Shown here one piece after another: positions 7,282 to 15,378 of a stretch of 64,000 nucleotides of DNA. A model generated the notes under the pieces. The model saw only the letters and a program-made list of their open reading frames with translations. It had not been told where the DNA came from and did no database searches. How positions within the stretch are numbered: the first letter of the stretch is position 1; the number at the start of each line of letters is the position of its first letter. A program made the translations under genes and the position numbers. Source of the DNA: Frankia alni ACN14a (GTDB lineage Bacteria; Actinomycetota; Actinomycetes; Frankiales; Frankiaceae); NCBI RefSeq assembly GCF_000058485.1, contig NC_008278.1, positions 186,001-250,000 on the forward strand, read 5' to 3'.

Positions 7282-9591
7282 ATGACATGTTCTCCCGTTC
7301 CCGCCGACCTCACCCGCTTCGTGGGCCGGGAGCAGGAGTGCGTCCAGATCGCGGAGCTCCTGTCCTGCTCGCGACTGATGACCCTGACCGGACCCGGCGG
7401 GGTGGGAAAAACCCGATTAGCCAAAGAGGTGCTGCGCCGGCAGGCGGGCGACCTGGTGGACTCCGTCGTCTTCGTCGAGCTCGCCGAGGTCGCCCACGGC
7501 GACCAGGTCACGGCGGCGATCGCCGCGGCGCTGGGCCTGGCGCTGGACAGCGGCGGCGAATCGCTGCCGAGCCTGGGCCGGGCCCTCCAGGAGCGCGACA
7601 TCCTGCTGGTACTCGACAACTGCGAGCACCTCCTCGCCGCGTGCGGGCGGCTGATGGGCGCCCTGCTGCCCGCAGCGCCCGGGGTCAGGGTTCTCGCGAC
7701 GAGTCGTGAGCCACTCGGCATCTTCGGCGAGCGCACCTGGCGGGTTCCCCCGCTGAGCCTGCCGGCGCCGTCGTCGAACTCCGCTGCCGACAGCGATGCC
7801 GTGAAGCTCTTCCTGGACCGAGCGCTGTCGGTCGCACCGGACTTCGTGGTCACCGCCGACCGGCTCCGGATGGTGGGTGAGCTCTGCCGCCGCCTCGACG
7901 GCATCCCTCTCGCCATCGAGCTGGCCGCGGTCCGCACGCGCTCCTTCGATCTTCCGCAGATGCTGTCGGATGACGTGCCGATCTTCCGCGTGCTCGACCG
8001 GGGGAACGAGGCTGGCCCACTCCGCCACCACACCCTGCGCAAGGCGATCGAGTGGAGCCACGATCTCTGCACGCCCCAGGAGCAGGCCTTGTGGAGCCGG
8101 CTGGCGATCTTCAGCGGGTCCTTCAGCCTCGCCGCCGCCCGGGAGGTGTGTGCCGGTGACGGCCTGACCGGGGACGAGATTGTTCCACTGATCGGGAATC
8201 TGGTGGAGAAGTCGGTCGTAACCTGCAACGTGATCGAAGCCGCCCCACGCTACCGGCTTCTGGAAAGCCTGCGCGTCTTCGGGCTCGAGCGTTGTGAACA
8301 GGTGGAGACGTGGCGTCGTCGGCACCGCGACCACTATCTCGGTCTGGCGCTGGAAAGTACGCACACCTCGACCGGGGACGAGCAGCTCGTCACGGTCCGG
8401 CGGCTTCAGGGTGAGCTTCCCAACATCCGCTCCGCCGTCGGCTACTCCCTCTCGCGGAGCTCGGAGCGGCTGATCGGCCTCGAGATGACGGGTGCGCTCT
8501 GGTTTTACTGGAATGCCTGTGGCCACCTGCGTGACGGCTGTCGTTGGTTACAACGCGCGCTCGCGGAGAATCCCGAGTCGACGCCGGCGCGCGCAAAGGC
8601 CCTGTGGGTGCTCGGGTGGTACGAGATGGTCCAGGGAGACAAGGCCAACGCTCGGCTTCACCTGGAGGCGGCCCGGGACATGGGTCGGGCGATCGGTGAC
8701 GCCTCGGCGGCCGCGACCGCCATGCAGTTCCTCGGCACGCTCGAAGAGCTGGACGGGAACTCCGAGGGCGCCCTGCTGCTGCTCGAGGACGCCCAGCGCC
8801 GCCACCGGAAGGCCGGAGAGGACGGGGCGCTGAGTATCCTCTGCGGCGCCCAGCTCGCAATGCTCCACACTCTCGCCGGCCGGATCGATGAAGGGCGGCG
8901 ACAGTGCGACGTGGCGGTGGCCCAGGCGGAAGCCCACGATGAGCGGTGGGCGGCCTCCTGGGCGCACTGGAACCGCGGACTGGTCCACCACTTCGCCGGA
9001 GAGCCGGCACGTTCCGTCGAGTCACTGCGTATTGCCCTCACCGCCAAGGCATCCCTGCGTGACTGGCTGGGCGCTTCAGCCTGCGTCGAGGTCATGGTGT
9101 GGGACGCGGTCGACCTGGGACGGCTGGAGTACGCCGCCCGGCTGCTCGGGATTGGTCGCATGCTGTGCCGGGCCATGGGCGGGCGACAGCCCCTGTTCGG
9201 ATCAGCGTTCTTGACGGCGCGACGGGCGGAGTACGTGGAAGGCATCCGTCATGCGACGGGAGTCGAGAACTTTCAGCGTGAGTTCGCCGCGGGGCTCGCC
9301 CTGGACATCGAGGAAGCCATCGACTTCGTCCTGGACATGTCGTCGGTCCGGGCCAGTCTCACCGTCCCGCCGGACCGCTCGCACGGCGACGCGCTGACCG
9401 CTCGCGAGCGGGAGATCAGCCGCTTGATTTACCAGGGGCTGAGCAACGCCGACATCGCCGGGTCGCTCACCATTTCGCGACGCACCGTCGAGGGCCACGT
9501 GAACCGAATCCTGGCCAAGCTGAACTTCCGCTCCCGCTCCCAGGTCGCCGTGTGGATGGCACGCCGAGAGCCGGTCGAGTCCGGGCGTTAG
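7282..9591 (+). CDS. LuxR-family regulator with NB-ARC-type ATPase domain
   Basis: 769 residues. The N-terminus has FVGRE and a P-loop GPGGVGKT at residues 37-44, a Walker B-like ILLVLDNCEH near 110-120 and the ATSREPLG sensor motif, all typical of the AfsR/LuxR STAND ATPases. The middle (about 400-650) is helical and TPR-like. The C-terminus has a LuxR helix-turn-helix: LTAREREISRLIYQGLSNAD then the recognition helix ISRRTVEGHVNRI. Such proteins are ATP-dependent, ligand- or protein-sensing activators. Lying between the catabolic operon and the divergent oxidation genes, it is the best candidate regulator of this cluster. Confidence 0.9.
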   Translation: MTCSPVPADLTRFVGREQECVQIAELLSCSRLMTLTGPGGVGKTRLAKEVLRRQAGDLVDSVVFVELAEVAHGDQVTAAIAAALGLALDSGGESLPSLGRALQERDILLVLDNCEHLLAACGRLMGALLPAAPGVRVLATSREPLGIFGERTWRVPPLSLPAPSSNSAADSDAVKLFLDRALSVAPDFVVTADRLRMVGELCRRLDGIPLAIELAAVRTRSFDLPQMLSDDVPIFRVLDRGNEAGPLRHHTLRKAIEWSHDLCTPQEQALWSRLAIFSGSFSLAAAREVCAGDGLTGDEIVPLIGNLVEKSVVTCNVIEAAPRYRLLESLRVFGLERCEQVETWRRRHRDHYLGLALESTHTSTGDEQLVTVRRLQGELPNIRSAVGYSLSRSSERLIGLEMTGALWFYWNACGHLRDGCRWLQRALAENPESTPARAKALWVLGWYEMVQGDKANARLHLEAARDMGRAIGDASAAATAMQFLGTLEELDGNSEGALLLLEDAQRRHRKAGEDGALSILCGAQLAMLHTLAGRIDEGRRQCDVAVAQAEAHDERWAASWAHWNRGLVHHFAGEPARSVESLRIALTAKASLRDWLGASACVEVMVWDAVDLGRLEYAARLLGIGRMLCRAMGGRQPLFGSAFLTARRAEYVEGIRHATGVENFQREFAAGLALDIEEAIDFVLDMSSVRASLTVPPDRSHGDALTAREREISRLIYQGLSNADIAGSLTISRRTVEGHVNRILAKLNFRSRSQVAVWMARREPVESGR

Positions 9592-9632
9592 AAGCCTGCG
9601 ACCGTTCACCACCTCGAGTCGACGGGATTGCG

Positions 9633-9685
9633 GCGGAATACCCGGCGAGGGACGGGATCCCGCGCGTCACCGCGCGGAATACCCG
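9633..9685. repeat. 12-base direct repeat in a convergent gap
   Basis: GCGGAATACCCG occurs at 9633-9644 and again at 9674-9685, between the convergent LuxR and alcohol dehydrogenase genes. The function is unknown; it flanks the hairpin listed separately. Confidence 0.45.
9661..9676. terminator. Hairpin between convergent genes
   Basis: CGCGCG-TCAC-CGCGCG forms a 6-base-pair stem with a four-base loop, preceded by the palindrome CGGGATCCCG. It lies between the 3' ends of two convergent genes. There is no U-tract, so intrinsic termination is only a possibility, as usual in high-GC genomes. Confidence 0.3.
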
Positions 9686-9725
9686 TCGATCCCCGCCTCA
9701 CCCCGGCGAGATGTCCACCGGCGGT

Positions 9726-10838
9726 CTAGTGCTCGTGCGCGATGATGCCGCGGATGTTCTTGTGCGCCATCAGGTCGTCGTAGCCCTCGTTGACCTGCTC
9801 CAAGGTGTAGATGCTCGTGATGAGCTCATCCAGCTTGACGTGGCCGGTGCGGTAGAGGGAAAGCAGCTTCGGAATGTCGTACAGGGGGTTGCACCCACCG
9901 TAGAGGGAGCCCTGTATCCGCTTGCCCCAGAGTGCCAGCTGAACCCCGGAGAGCTTGATCGTCTCGCCCTCGTACTGACCCATCGACGTGATGACGATGG
10001 TTCCGCCCTTGGAAGTCGCCTCGGTGGCCTGCGACACGACCTCGGCGGTCAGCTCGTCGACCGTGATGATGGTGCTGTCGGCGCCGACCCCGCGCGTGAG
10101 CTGCGTGACCAGCTCGAGTGCCTCATCCGCCGTGGCGGCGGTGTGCGTCGCCCCGAAGCGCTTCGCGCTCTCCCGTCTGTCCGGCGCGGGATCGACGGCG
10201 ATCAGGTGCTGCGCGCCGGCGTAGGCCGCACCCTGGACCGCGTTGGTGCCGATGCCGCCGATGCCGTAGATGACCACGGTGTCACCGGGCCGGACCTCGG
10301 CCGAGTTGACCGCGGAACCCCAGCCGGTGGGCACCCCGCAGCCGACGAGGGCCGCCTTGTCCAGCGGGAGGTCGTCGTCGATCTTGACGATCGAGTTCTG
10401 GTGCACGGTCGCGTACTGACTGAAGGTGCCCAGCGTCATCATCGAGCCGTACTCGCCGCTGTTGCCCCTGAAGGGGAAGCGGCCACCCGGGAGAAAGCCT
10501 TCCAGGCCGTTCGCGCCGAGGTCGCACAGTCGGGAGTTGCCGGTCGCACACCAGCGGCACCGGCCGCACACAGGGTAGAACGAAGCGACGAAGTGGTCGC
10601 CGGGATGGAAACCGGTGACGTTGGACCCGGCCTCGAGGATCTCGCCGGCTCCCTCATGGCCGAAGACCATCGGGGCCCGGAAGGGCAGGTGGCCCTTCAC
10701 CATGTGGAGATCGGAATGGCAGAGGCCGGAGTAGTCGTAGCGGACGAGCACCTCCTCGGCCCCCGGCTTGACGATCTCGAGCTCCTCGATCTCGAACGGC
10801 TTGCCCGCCTCGTAGAGGACTGCGGCCTTGGTCTTCAC
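9726..10838 (-). CDS. NDMA-dependent zinc alcohol dehydrogenase
   Basis: 370 residues starting at GTG. Catalytic zinc ligands are Cys40 (GLCHSD), His61-Glu62 (GHEGAG) and Cys167; structural zinc ligands are Cys91, Cys94, Cys97 and Cys105. The NAD-binding motif is GIGGIG. The overall pattern, including SFYPVCGRCRWC and the GLEG insert, matches the NDMA-dependent family, whose members keep a tightly bound NAD and in actinobacteria often depend on mycofactocin as electron carrier. It follows the aldehyde dehydrogenase gene by 50 bases in a reverse operon led by the P450, so it probably oxidises the alcohol that the P450 makes. Confidence 0.9.
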   Translation of the reverse strand: MKTKAAVLYEAGKPFEIEELEIVKPGAEEVLVRYDYSGLCHSDLHMVKGHLPFRAPMVFGHEGAGEILEAGSNVTGFHPGDHFVASFYPVCGRCRWCATGNSRLCDLGANGLEGFLPGGRFPFRGNSGEYGSMMTLGTFSQYATVHQNSIVKIDDDLPLDKAALVGCGVPTGWGSAVNSAEVRPGDTVVIYGIGGIGTNAVQGAAYAGAQHLIAVDPAPDRRESAKRFGATHTAATADEALELVTQLTRGVGADSTIITVDELTAEVVSQATEATSKGGTIVITSMGQYEGETIKLSGVQLALWGKRIQGSLYGGCNPLYDIPKLLSLYRTGHVKLDELITSIYTLEQVNEGYDDLMAHKNIRGIIAHEH

Positions 10839-10888
10839 GTCAGTGGTCCCTCTCCTGCTTCAGGTGGATGGCTACGCGTGTCGACGCA

Positions 10889-12448
10889 TCAGTCGCCCCA
10901 CGCGGGGGCGGGGGTGGACAGTGCGAGGCCGTAGGCCCGCTTCTGAATGTCCGGCTCCATGCTGATCTGGATGGACTTGGCCTCCGTGTAGGCGTCGAGG
11001 GCGTTCACGCCGAGTTCGCGACCCACCCCGCTCTGCTTGAACCCACCGAACGGGTAGTTCTCGTTGGCCATGTGGAAATCGTTGATCCAGACTGACCCGG
11101 CCTCCAGCCGTCGGGCCACGTCCAGTGCGGCGTCCACGTTGCTGCTCCAGACGCCGGCGGCCAGGCCGAAGTCGCTGTCGTTGGCGATCTCGATGGCCTC
11201 GTCCACCGTGTCGTAACGCAGGACGCACAGGACGGGGCCGAAGATCTCCTCCCGAGCGACCCTCATGTCGTTCGTGACGTCGGTGAGGACGGTCGGCTCG
11301 ACCCAGTACCCCTTGTCGGTGCCCGCGGGCACGCGCCCGCCGCACGCGACGGTGGCCCCCTCCACGCGGGCCAGCTCGACGTACCTGAGGACCCGGTCCC
11401 GCTGCGCCGCGCTGATCAGCGGGCCGAGGTTGGAGGTGGGGTCCAGCGGGTCGCCGATCCTGACTGTGGCCAGCCGGTCGACCAGCCGTTCGACGAACCG
11501 GTCGTGGACCGAACTCGGCAGCAGCAGGCGGGTCCCGGACTCGCAGGCCTGTCCGGCGTGCATGAGGAAGCCCCAGATCGCGCCGTCGACCGCCATTTGC
11601 ATGTCGGCGTCCGCCAGCACGATGTTCGGGCCCTTGCCGCCCAGCTCGAGCGTGACTCGCTTGAGGTTGCTCCGGCCCGCGGCCTCGGCCACCTTCCGGC
11701 CGACCTCGGACGAGCCGGTGAAGCCGATCTTGTTGACATCGGGATGGGCGGCGAGGTGGGCGCCGACGACCTCGCCGTCCCCGGTGACGACGTTGAACAC
11801 GCCGTCCGGCAGACCGGCGGCCTGCAGCTCCCGCGCCAGTTCGAGGGCGCCGATCGGGGTCTTCTCGTCGGTCTTGAGAACCACGGAGTTGCCCGCCGCG
11901 AGGGCGGGGCCGATCTTCCAGACCGCGAGGGCCAGCGGGAAGTTCCAGGGCACGATCGCCGCGCAGACGCCGATCGGCTCCCTGCGGATGACGCCCCCGT
12001 GCGCGATGCCGCCGACGACCGGCCCGGGAGCCTCGAACTGGTACCGGCGGGCCAGCTCGGCGAAGTACCGGAGATTGGACACCGGCGTGATCGCATTCAG
12101 GCCCATGGAGAGGTACAGCGGCGCGCCGCCCTCGCGCGTCGCCGTCGCCGCCAGCTCCTCGGAACGAGCCTCGAGAGCGTCGGCCACGGCTTCCAGAACC
12201 GCCGCGCGGCGCACCGGCGGAAGACTGCGCCAGATGCCTTGGTCGAACGCACGGCGGGCCGCCGCGACGGCGGCGTCCGCCTGGTCAATGCCACCTTTGG
12301 CCGCCGTGGCGACCGTCTCCTCCGTTGCGGGATTGACGATGACGTACTGTTCCGAGGTGTCGACCCATTCTCCGTCGATGAACAGCCGATAATGTGGGAC
12401 CGAGACCTCGCTGGACGTGAGAGCGGGGCTTTCGATGGTGGAAGTCAT
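10889..12448 (-). CDS. NAD(P)-dependent aldehyde dehydrogenase
   Basis: 519 residues. The catalytic glutamate is Glu268 in VTLELGGKGPN and the nucleophile is Cys302 in GQACESGTR; the cofactor motif GFTGSSEVG precedes them, and the closing KQSGVGRELG segment is standard. The start ATG has AGGACAGG upstream. It is the middle gene of the P450 - aldehyde dehydrogenase - alcohol dehydrogenase operon, so it should convert the aldehyde to a carboxylic acid. Such an acid could then be activated to a CoA ester and enter the forward beta-oxidation-like genes; that link is inference. Confidence 0.92.
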   Translation of the reverse strand: MTSTIESPALTSSEVSVPHYRLFIDGEWVDTSEQYVIVNPATEETVATAAKGGIDQADAAVAAARRAFDQGIWRSLPPVRRAAVLEAVADALEARSEELAATATREGGAPLYLSMGLNAITPVSNLRYFAELARRYQFEAPGPVVGGIAHGGVIRREPIGVCAAIVPWNFPLALAVWKIGPALAAGNSVVLKTDEKTPIGALELARELQAAGLPDGVFNVVTGDGEVVGAHLAAHPDVNKIGFTGSSEVGRKVAEAAGRSNLKRVTLELGGKGPNIVLADADMQMAVDGAIWGFLMHAGQACESGTRLLLPSSVHDRFVERLVDRLATVRIGDPLDPTSNLGPLISAAQRDRVLRYVELARVEGATVACGGRVPAGTDKGYWVEPTVLTDVTNDMRVAREEIFGPVLCVLRYDTVDEAIEIANDSDFGLAAGVWSSNVDAALDVARRLEAGSVWINDFHMANENYPFGGFKQSGVGRELGVNALDAYTEAKSIQISMEPDIQKRAYGLALSTPAPAWGD

Positions 12449-12455
12449 AGCCTGT

Positions 12456-12484
12456 CCTTGCCGAGAGGGGCCCTTGCCGAGAGG
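12456..12484. repeat. 13-base direct repeat before the aldehyde dehydrogenase gene
   Basis: CCTTGCCGAGAGG occurs at 12456-12468 and 12472-12484, in the 62-base gap between the P450 and aldehyde dehydrogenase genes. The copy nearer the start overlaps the ribosome-binding region, so it could affect translation, or it may be a small duplication. Confidence 0.4.
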
Positions 12485-12510
12485 AAGGACGGTTGCTCGC
12501 GAGGGAGCCG

Positions 12511-13740
12511 TCAGCTGGCGGGAGTGAACTCCACGATTAGAGATTCGGGACCGCGGGTGAACAGGCCCGCGTCGGTGGGTTCGATGCCGTCCGCGAAGCG
12601 GATGTCCGGCATCGCGGCGAGGATCTGGTTGATGGCCGTTTCGGCCTCGCGCTTGGCCAGCAGGGAGCCGACGCAGAAGTGGCGGCCGAGTGCGAAGGCG
12701 ATGTGGTCGGCCGAACCGGCGAAGGCCTGCCTGATGTTGATGTCCGTGCGGAAGATGTTGTATGTGTCAGGGTCATCGAACCGACGCTCGTCCCGGTTGG
12801 CCGCGCCGTTGACACAGCCGACGACGCTCCCCACCGGGATCACGGTTCCCGCCACCTCGACGTCGTCGGTCGTCGTGCGGAGGATGATCTGCACGGGTGG
12901 GTGGTAGCGAAGCGTCTCCACCAGCGCGCGGGTCGCGAGTGAGGGGTCCTGGCGGACGGCCTCAAGCTGCTCAGGGTGCATGATCAGATATTTGAGCGTG
13001 CTCGCGATCGACTTGTCGGTGGTCTCGCCACCCGCGATCAGCAGCAGGCCGATCAGGGCCTTGATCTGCTCGTCGGAGAACTGCTCGTCGTTGATTTCGG
13101 CCTGGGTGAGGCGCGAGATCAGGTCGGTACCGGGATTCCGCCGACGCTCGGCGATGATCGGCAGAATGTAGGCCGGATACTCCTGCTGGGTGCGCATTCC
13201 CCAGGCATGGATCTCCGGGTCGTTCGTGAGATTCGCGAGGAACGCCATCAGCGAGGAGTACCACTCGTGAAACTTCGGCAGATCTTCACGGGGCAGGTCG
13301 AGCATCTTGACGATCACGTTGATCGGGAACCATTTGGTGAAATCCTCCGCCAGGTCGACGCGACCGGCGGTCCGGAACTTGTCGATCATCTCGGTCGCCA
13401 GTTCGTCGACCTGGGGAAGCAGCTCCTCAAGGTAGTTGCCGCGCAGGGCCGGCGTGATGAGCTGCCGGTTGATGGCGTGTTCGCGTCCACCCATCTGGAT
13501 GACGGTCTTGCCAATGACGGGCTCCATCTGGAACGCGTAGTTCTCGTTCGAGAAGCCGACCGAGTCCTTGTAGATCCGGGCCACGTCCTCGTACCGACTG
13601 ACGAAGTAGTAGCCGCTGACCTCGTGGTGCAGCACCGGATAGAAGTCACGCATGATCTTGTAATAGGTGTGCGGGTCGCGAGCGAACTCCGCGGAGAGGA
13701 CGTCGGGCTTCTCCGGGACGGTGGTGGGGGTGGTGGTCAC
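12511..13740 (-). CDS. Cytochrome P450
   Basis: 409 residues when started at the GTG at 13740, which has GGGAG six bases upstream; the frame is open further upstream but the extra residues look non-conserved. The oxygen-activation motif AGGET is at 236-240, ExxR is Glu275-Arg278, and the heme loop FALGRHFCVG places the axial ligand at Cys356. No membrane anchor is present, so it is a soluble bacterial class I enzyme needing a ferredoxin, which is not in the window. Leading an operon with two alcohol/aldehyde oxidising enzymes, it probably hydroxylates a methyl or methylene group of the growth substrate. Confidence 0.92.
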   Translation of the reverse strand: MTTTPTTVPEKPDVLSAEFARDPHTYYKIMRDFYPVLHHEVSGYYFVSRYEDVARIYKDSVGFSNENYAFQMEPVIGKTVIQMGGREHAINRQLITPALRGNYLEELLPQVDELATEMIDKFRTAGRVDLAEDFTKWFPINVIVKMLDLPREDLPKFHEWYSSLMAFLANLTNDPEIHAWGMRTQQEYPAYILPIIAERRRNPGTDLISRLTQAEINDEQFSDEQIKALIGLLLIAGGETTDKSIASTLKYLIMHPEQLEAVRQDPSLATRALVETLRYHPPVQIILRTTTDDVEVAGTVIPVGSVVGCVNGAANRDERRFDDPDTYNIFRTDINIRQAFAGSADHIAFALGRHFCVGSLLAKREAETAINQILAAMPDIRFADGIEPTDAGLFTRGPESLIVEFTPAS

Positions 13741-13881
13741 CGTTCTCCCAACTCTCGGTGGTCGGCTGGCGGGGCCGGTCGATGTGACGAGCGTCTCCCT
13801 CTGGACGCCCGTCGTCTTGCGCGAAAACACCTGATCTGACACCTGACCCGGCACCTACTCGTCGACGGACGTGCGTGAAGA

Positions 13882-13896
13882 GTCACAGCGTGTGAC
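13882..13896. promoter_or_regulatory. Perfect palindrome GTCACA-GCG-TGTGAC
   Basis: A 6+3+6 perfect inverted repeat in the divergent region between the P450 and transporter operons. The arrangement suits a dimeric regulator controlling both. The half-site resembles those of several regulator families, so I do not assign one. Confidence 0.45.
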
Positions 13897-14062
13897 GAGG
13901 TGCGACTGCGCATATCGGTGCAAAGCCGGCTGGAGGTAAGCGCTGGTCGGGCGGGCGGTGCGACAGCGGCTCGCCCCCGAACACGTGAGCAACCGGGTGT
14001 TTTCACCTGAGACACAGGTCACCAGGCGATGGGACAGTCCTCGACGTCACGAGGGTGCCTCG

Positions 14063-14125
14063 CACCGGCCTGACCGCCCTCACCGGCCTGACCGCCCTCA
14101 CCGTTCTGACACCAGACACCAGACA
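14063..14125. repeat. 18-base tandem repeat upstream of ABC transporter
   Basis: The unit CACCGGCCTGACCGCCCT occurs twice without a break (14063-14080 and 14081-14098), followed by a degenerate third copy (14099-14116) and short ACACCAG repeats. It ends about 60 bases before the lipoprotein start. It may bind a regulator in repeated fashion, or be a simple slippage repeat. Confidence 0.5.
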
Positions 14126-14186
14126 CCAGCGCCGCTGAAGCGGCCGGCGGCTGCCCACATTCACTTTGGGCTATCGGAGGACAGCA

Positions 14187-15338
14187 GTGCGTACGAGAAA
14201 GAGGATCGGCCTTAGCCTGGCGGCGGCAGCAGTGCTTGTGGGCGTCGCCGCGTGTGGCTCGAGCGGTTCGTCGGACACCGCCGGCGCGTCTGGCGCCGCC
14301 GAACCGCGGAGCACGGCCAGCTCGTCGTCGGAGGCGGCAGAATACCTGGCCAAGGTCGTCGCTGCCCCGCCGGGGATCGGCTACTCGACGCCGATCACCA
14401 AAAAGGCTCCTCCCGGGCTGAGAGTGGTCGTCCTGGAGGCCAATGTGCCCATCGCTCGCCGTATCGACGAGGAACGCGCGGCCGCCGCGGAGGCGTTGGG
14501 CTGGAAGTATTCAAAGATCGTCATTGGTACTGGCGCGGAGGACGCCGCCAAGGCGATGTCGCAGGCTCTCGATCAGAAGCCGGACTTCATCTTCGAGGCC
14601 GGCTACAACATGTCGGCGTTCGGCGACCAGGTGGCCCGCGCGCAGAGCCAGGGCGTGAAGATCATCGCACAGTGCATCACCGACAAGCCGTCCGGCCCGC
14701 TCATCGCCGTCGACTGCGACCTGCACTCGACCGACCTGATGGCGAAGGCCACAGCCGCCTATATCGCGGCTCACGGCAACGGCGAGGACGTCATCCAGCT
14801 CCTTTCGTCGACGGCGTTCCCCATCGACGACTACTACGGGAAGTCGCTGGCCAACCAGCTCAAGCCGTGGTGCCCCAAGTGCGAGGTCAAGACGGTGTCG
14901 TTCCAGCTTTCCGACCTCGGGACGAAGCTGCCCGGCATGGTCGTCAGCGCGCTGCAGCGCGATCCCGACACCACCTACATCGTCTCGTCCTTCGGTGACG
15001 CCCTGACCGGGGTCGAGCCGGCGCTGGCGGCGGCTGGGCTGACCGGCAAGGTCAAGATCGGCGGCTACCTGCCCGGCGTCGACCAGTACCAGGCACTGCG
15101 CGACAAGAAGCAGGTCTTCTGGGCCCAGGATCAGGCGCCGATCGCTGGTTGGCGAGAGATGGACATCGCGGTCCGGGCCGCTGTCGGCGATCCCATCAGC
15201 ACGGTGACGAACACCGCCCCGGTGTCCCAGGTGCTCACGTCGGACAACATCGGCAGCGCGTCCTTCGACACCTCGGGTTTCTGGCTCGGCGTGCGCGACT
15301 TCGCCGACACCTACAAGAAGCTCTGGCTGCTGTCCTAG
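14187..15338 (+). CDS. ABC transporter substrate-binding lipoprotein (sugar-type)
   Basis: 383 residues from GTG 14187, with GGAGGA eight bases upstream. The start gives a proper signal peptide: MRTRKR, a hydrophobic core, and the lipobox VAAC with Cys at about residue 22, so the protein is exported and lipidated. The rest has the two-lobed periplasmic-binding fold of the ribose/Peripla_BP_4 class. Ribose-class binding proteins in actinobacteria also serve non-sugars such as steroids and aromatic compounds, and the setting next to a P450 oxidation cassette favours a hydrophobic or cyclic compound (inference). It is followed by the matching ATPase and permease. Confidence 0.88.
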   Translation: MRTRKRIGLSLAAAAVLVGVAACGSSGSSDTAGASGAAEPRSTASSSSEAAEYLAKVVAAPPGIGYSTPITKKAPPGLRVVVLEANVPIARRIDEERAAAAEALGWKYSKIVIGTGAEDAAKAMSQALDQKPDFIFEAGYNMSAFGDQVARAQSQGVKIIAQCITDKPSGPLIAVDCDLHSTDLMAKATAAYIAAHGNGEDVIQLLSSTAFPIDDYYGKSLANQLKPWCPKCEVKTVSFQLSDLGTKLPGMVVSALQRDPDTTYIVSSFGDALTGVEPALAAAGLTGKVKIGGYLPGVDQYQALRDKKQVFWAQDQAPIAGWREMDIAVRAAVGDPISTVTNTAPVSQVLTSDNIGSASFDTSGFWLGVRDFADTYKKLWLLS

Positions 15339-15378
15339 CAGTCTCGCCCACTGGGTCGCTTACGATTGAGGATTCTGG

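Larger units (their letters stand above)
13741..14186. other. Divergent intergenic region (446 bases)
   Basis: This region separates the P450 operon (leftward) from the ABC transporter operon (rightward), so promoters for both should lie here. I see no gene in it. It holds a perfect palindrome (13882-13896), an 18-base tandem repeat (14063-14125), and an inverted pair GAAAACACC (13823-13831) / GGTGTTTTC (13996-14004) placed towards the two ends, which could be paired binding sites. Confidence 0.6.

Noticed and set aside
14063-14125. Possible CRISPR array
   Set aside because: The 18-base units are directly adjacent with no spacers, so it is a plain tandem repeat; no cas genes are present. I saw no CRISPR array anywhere in the window.
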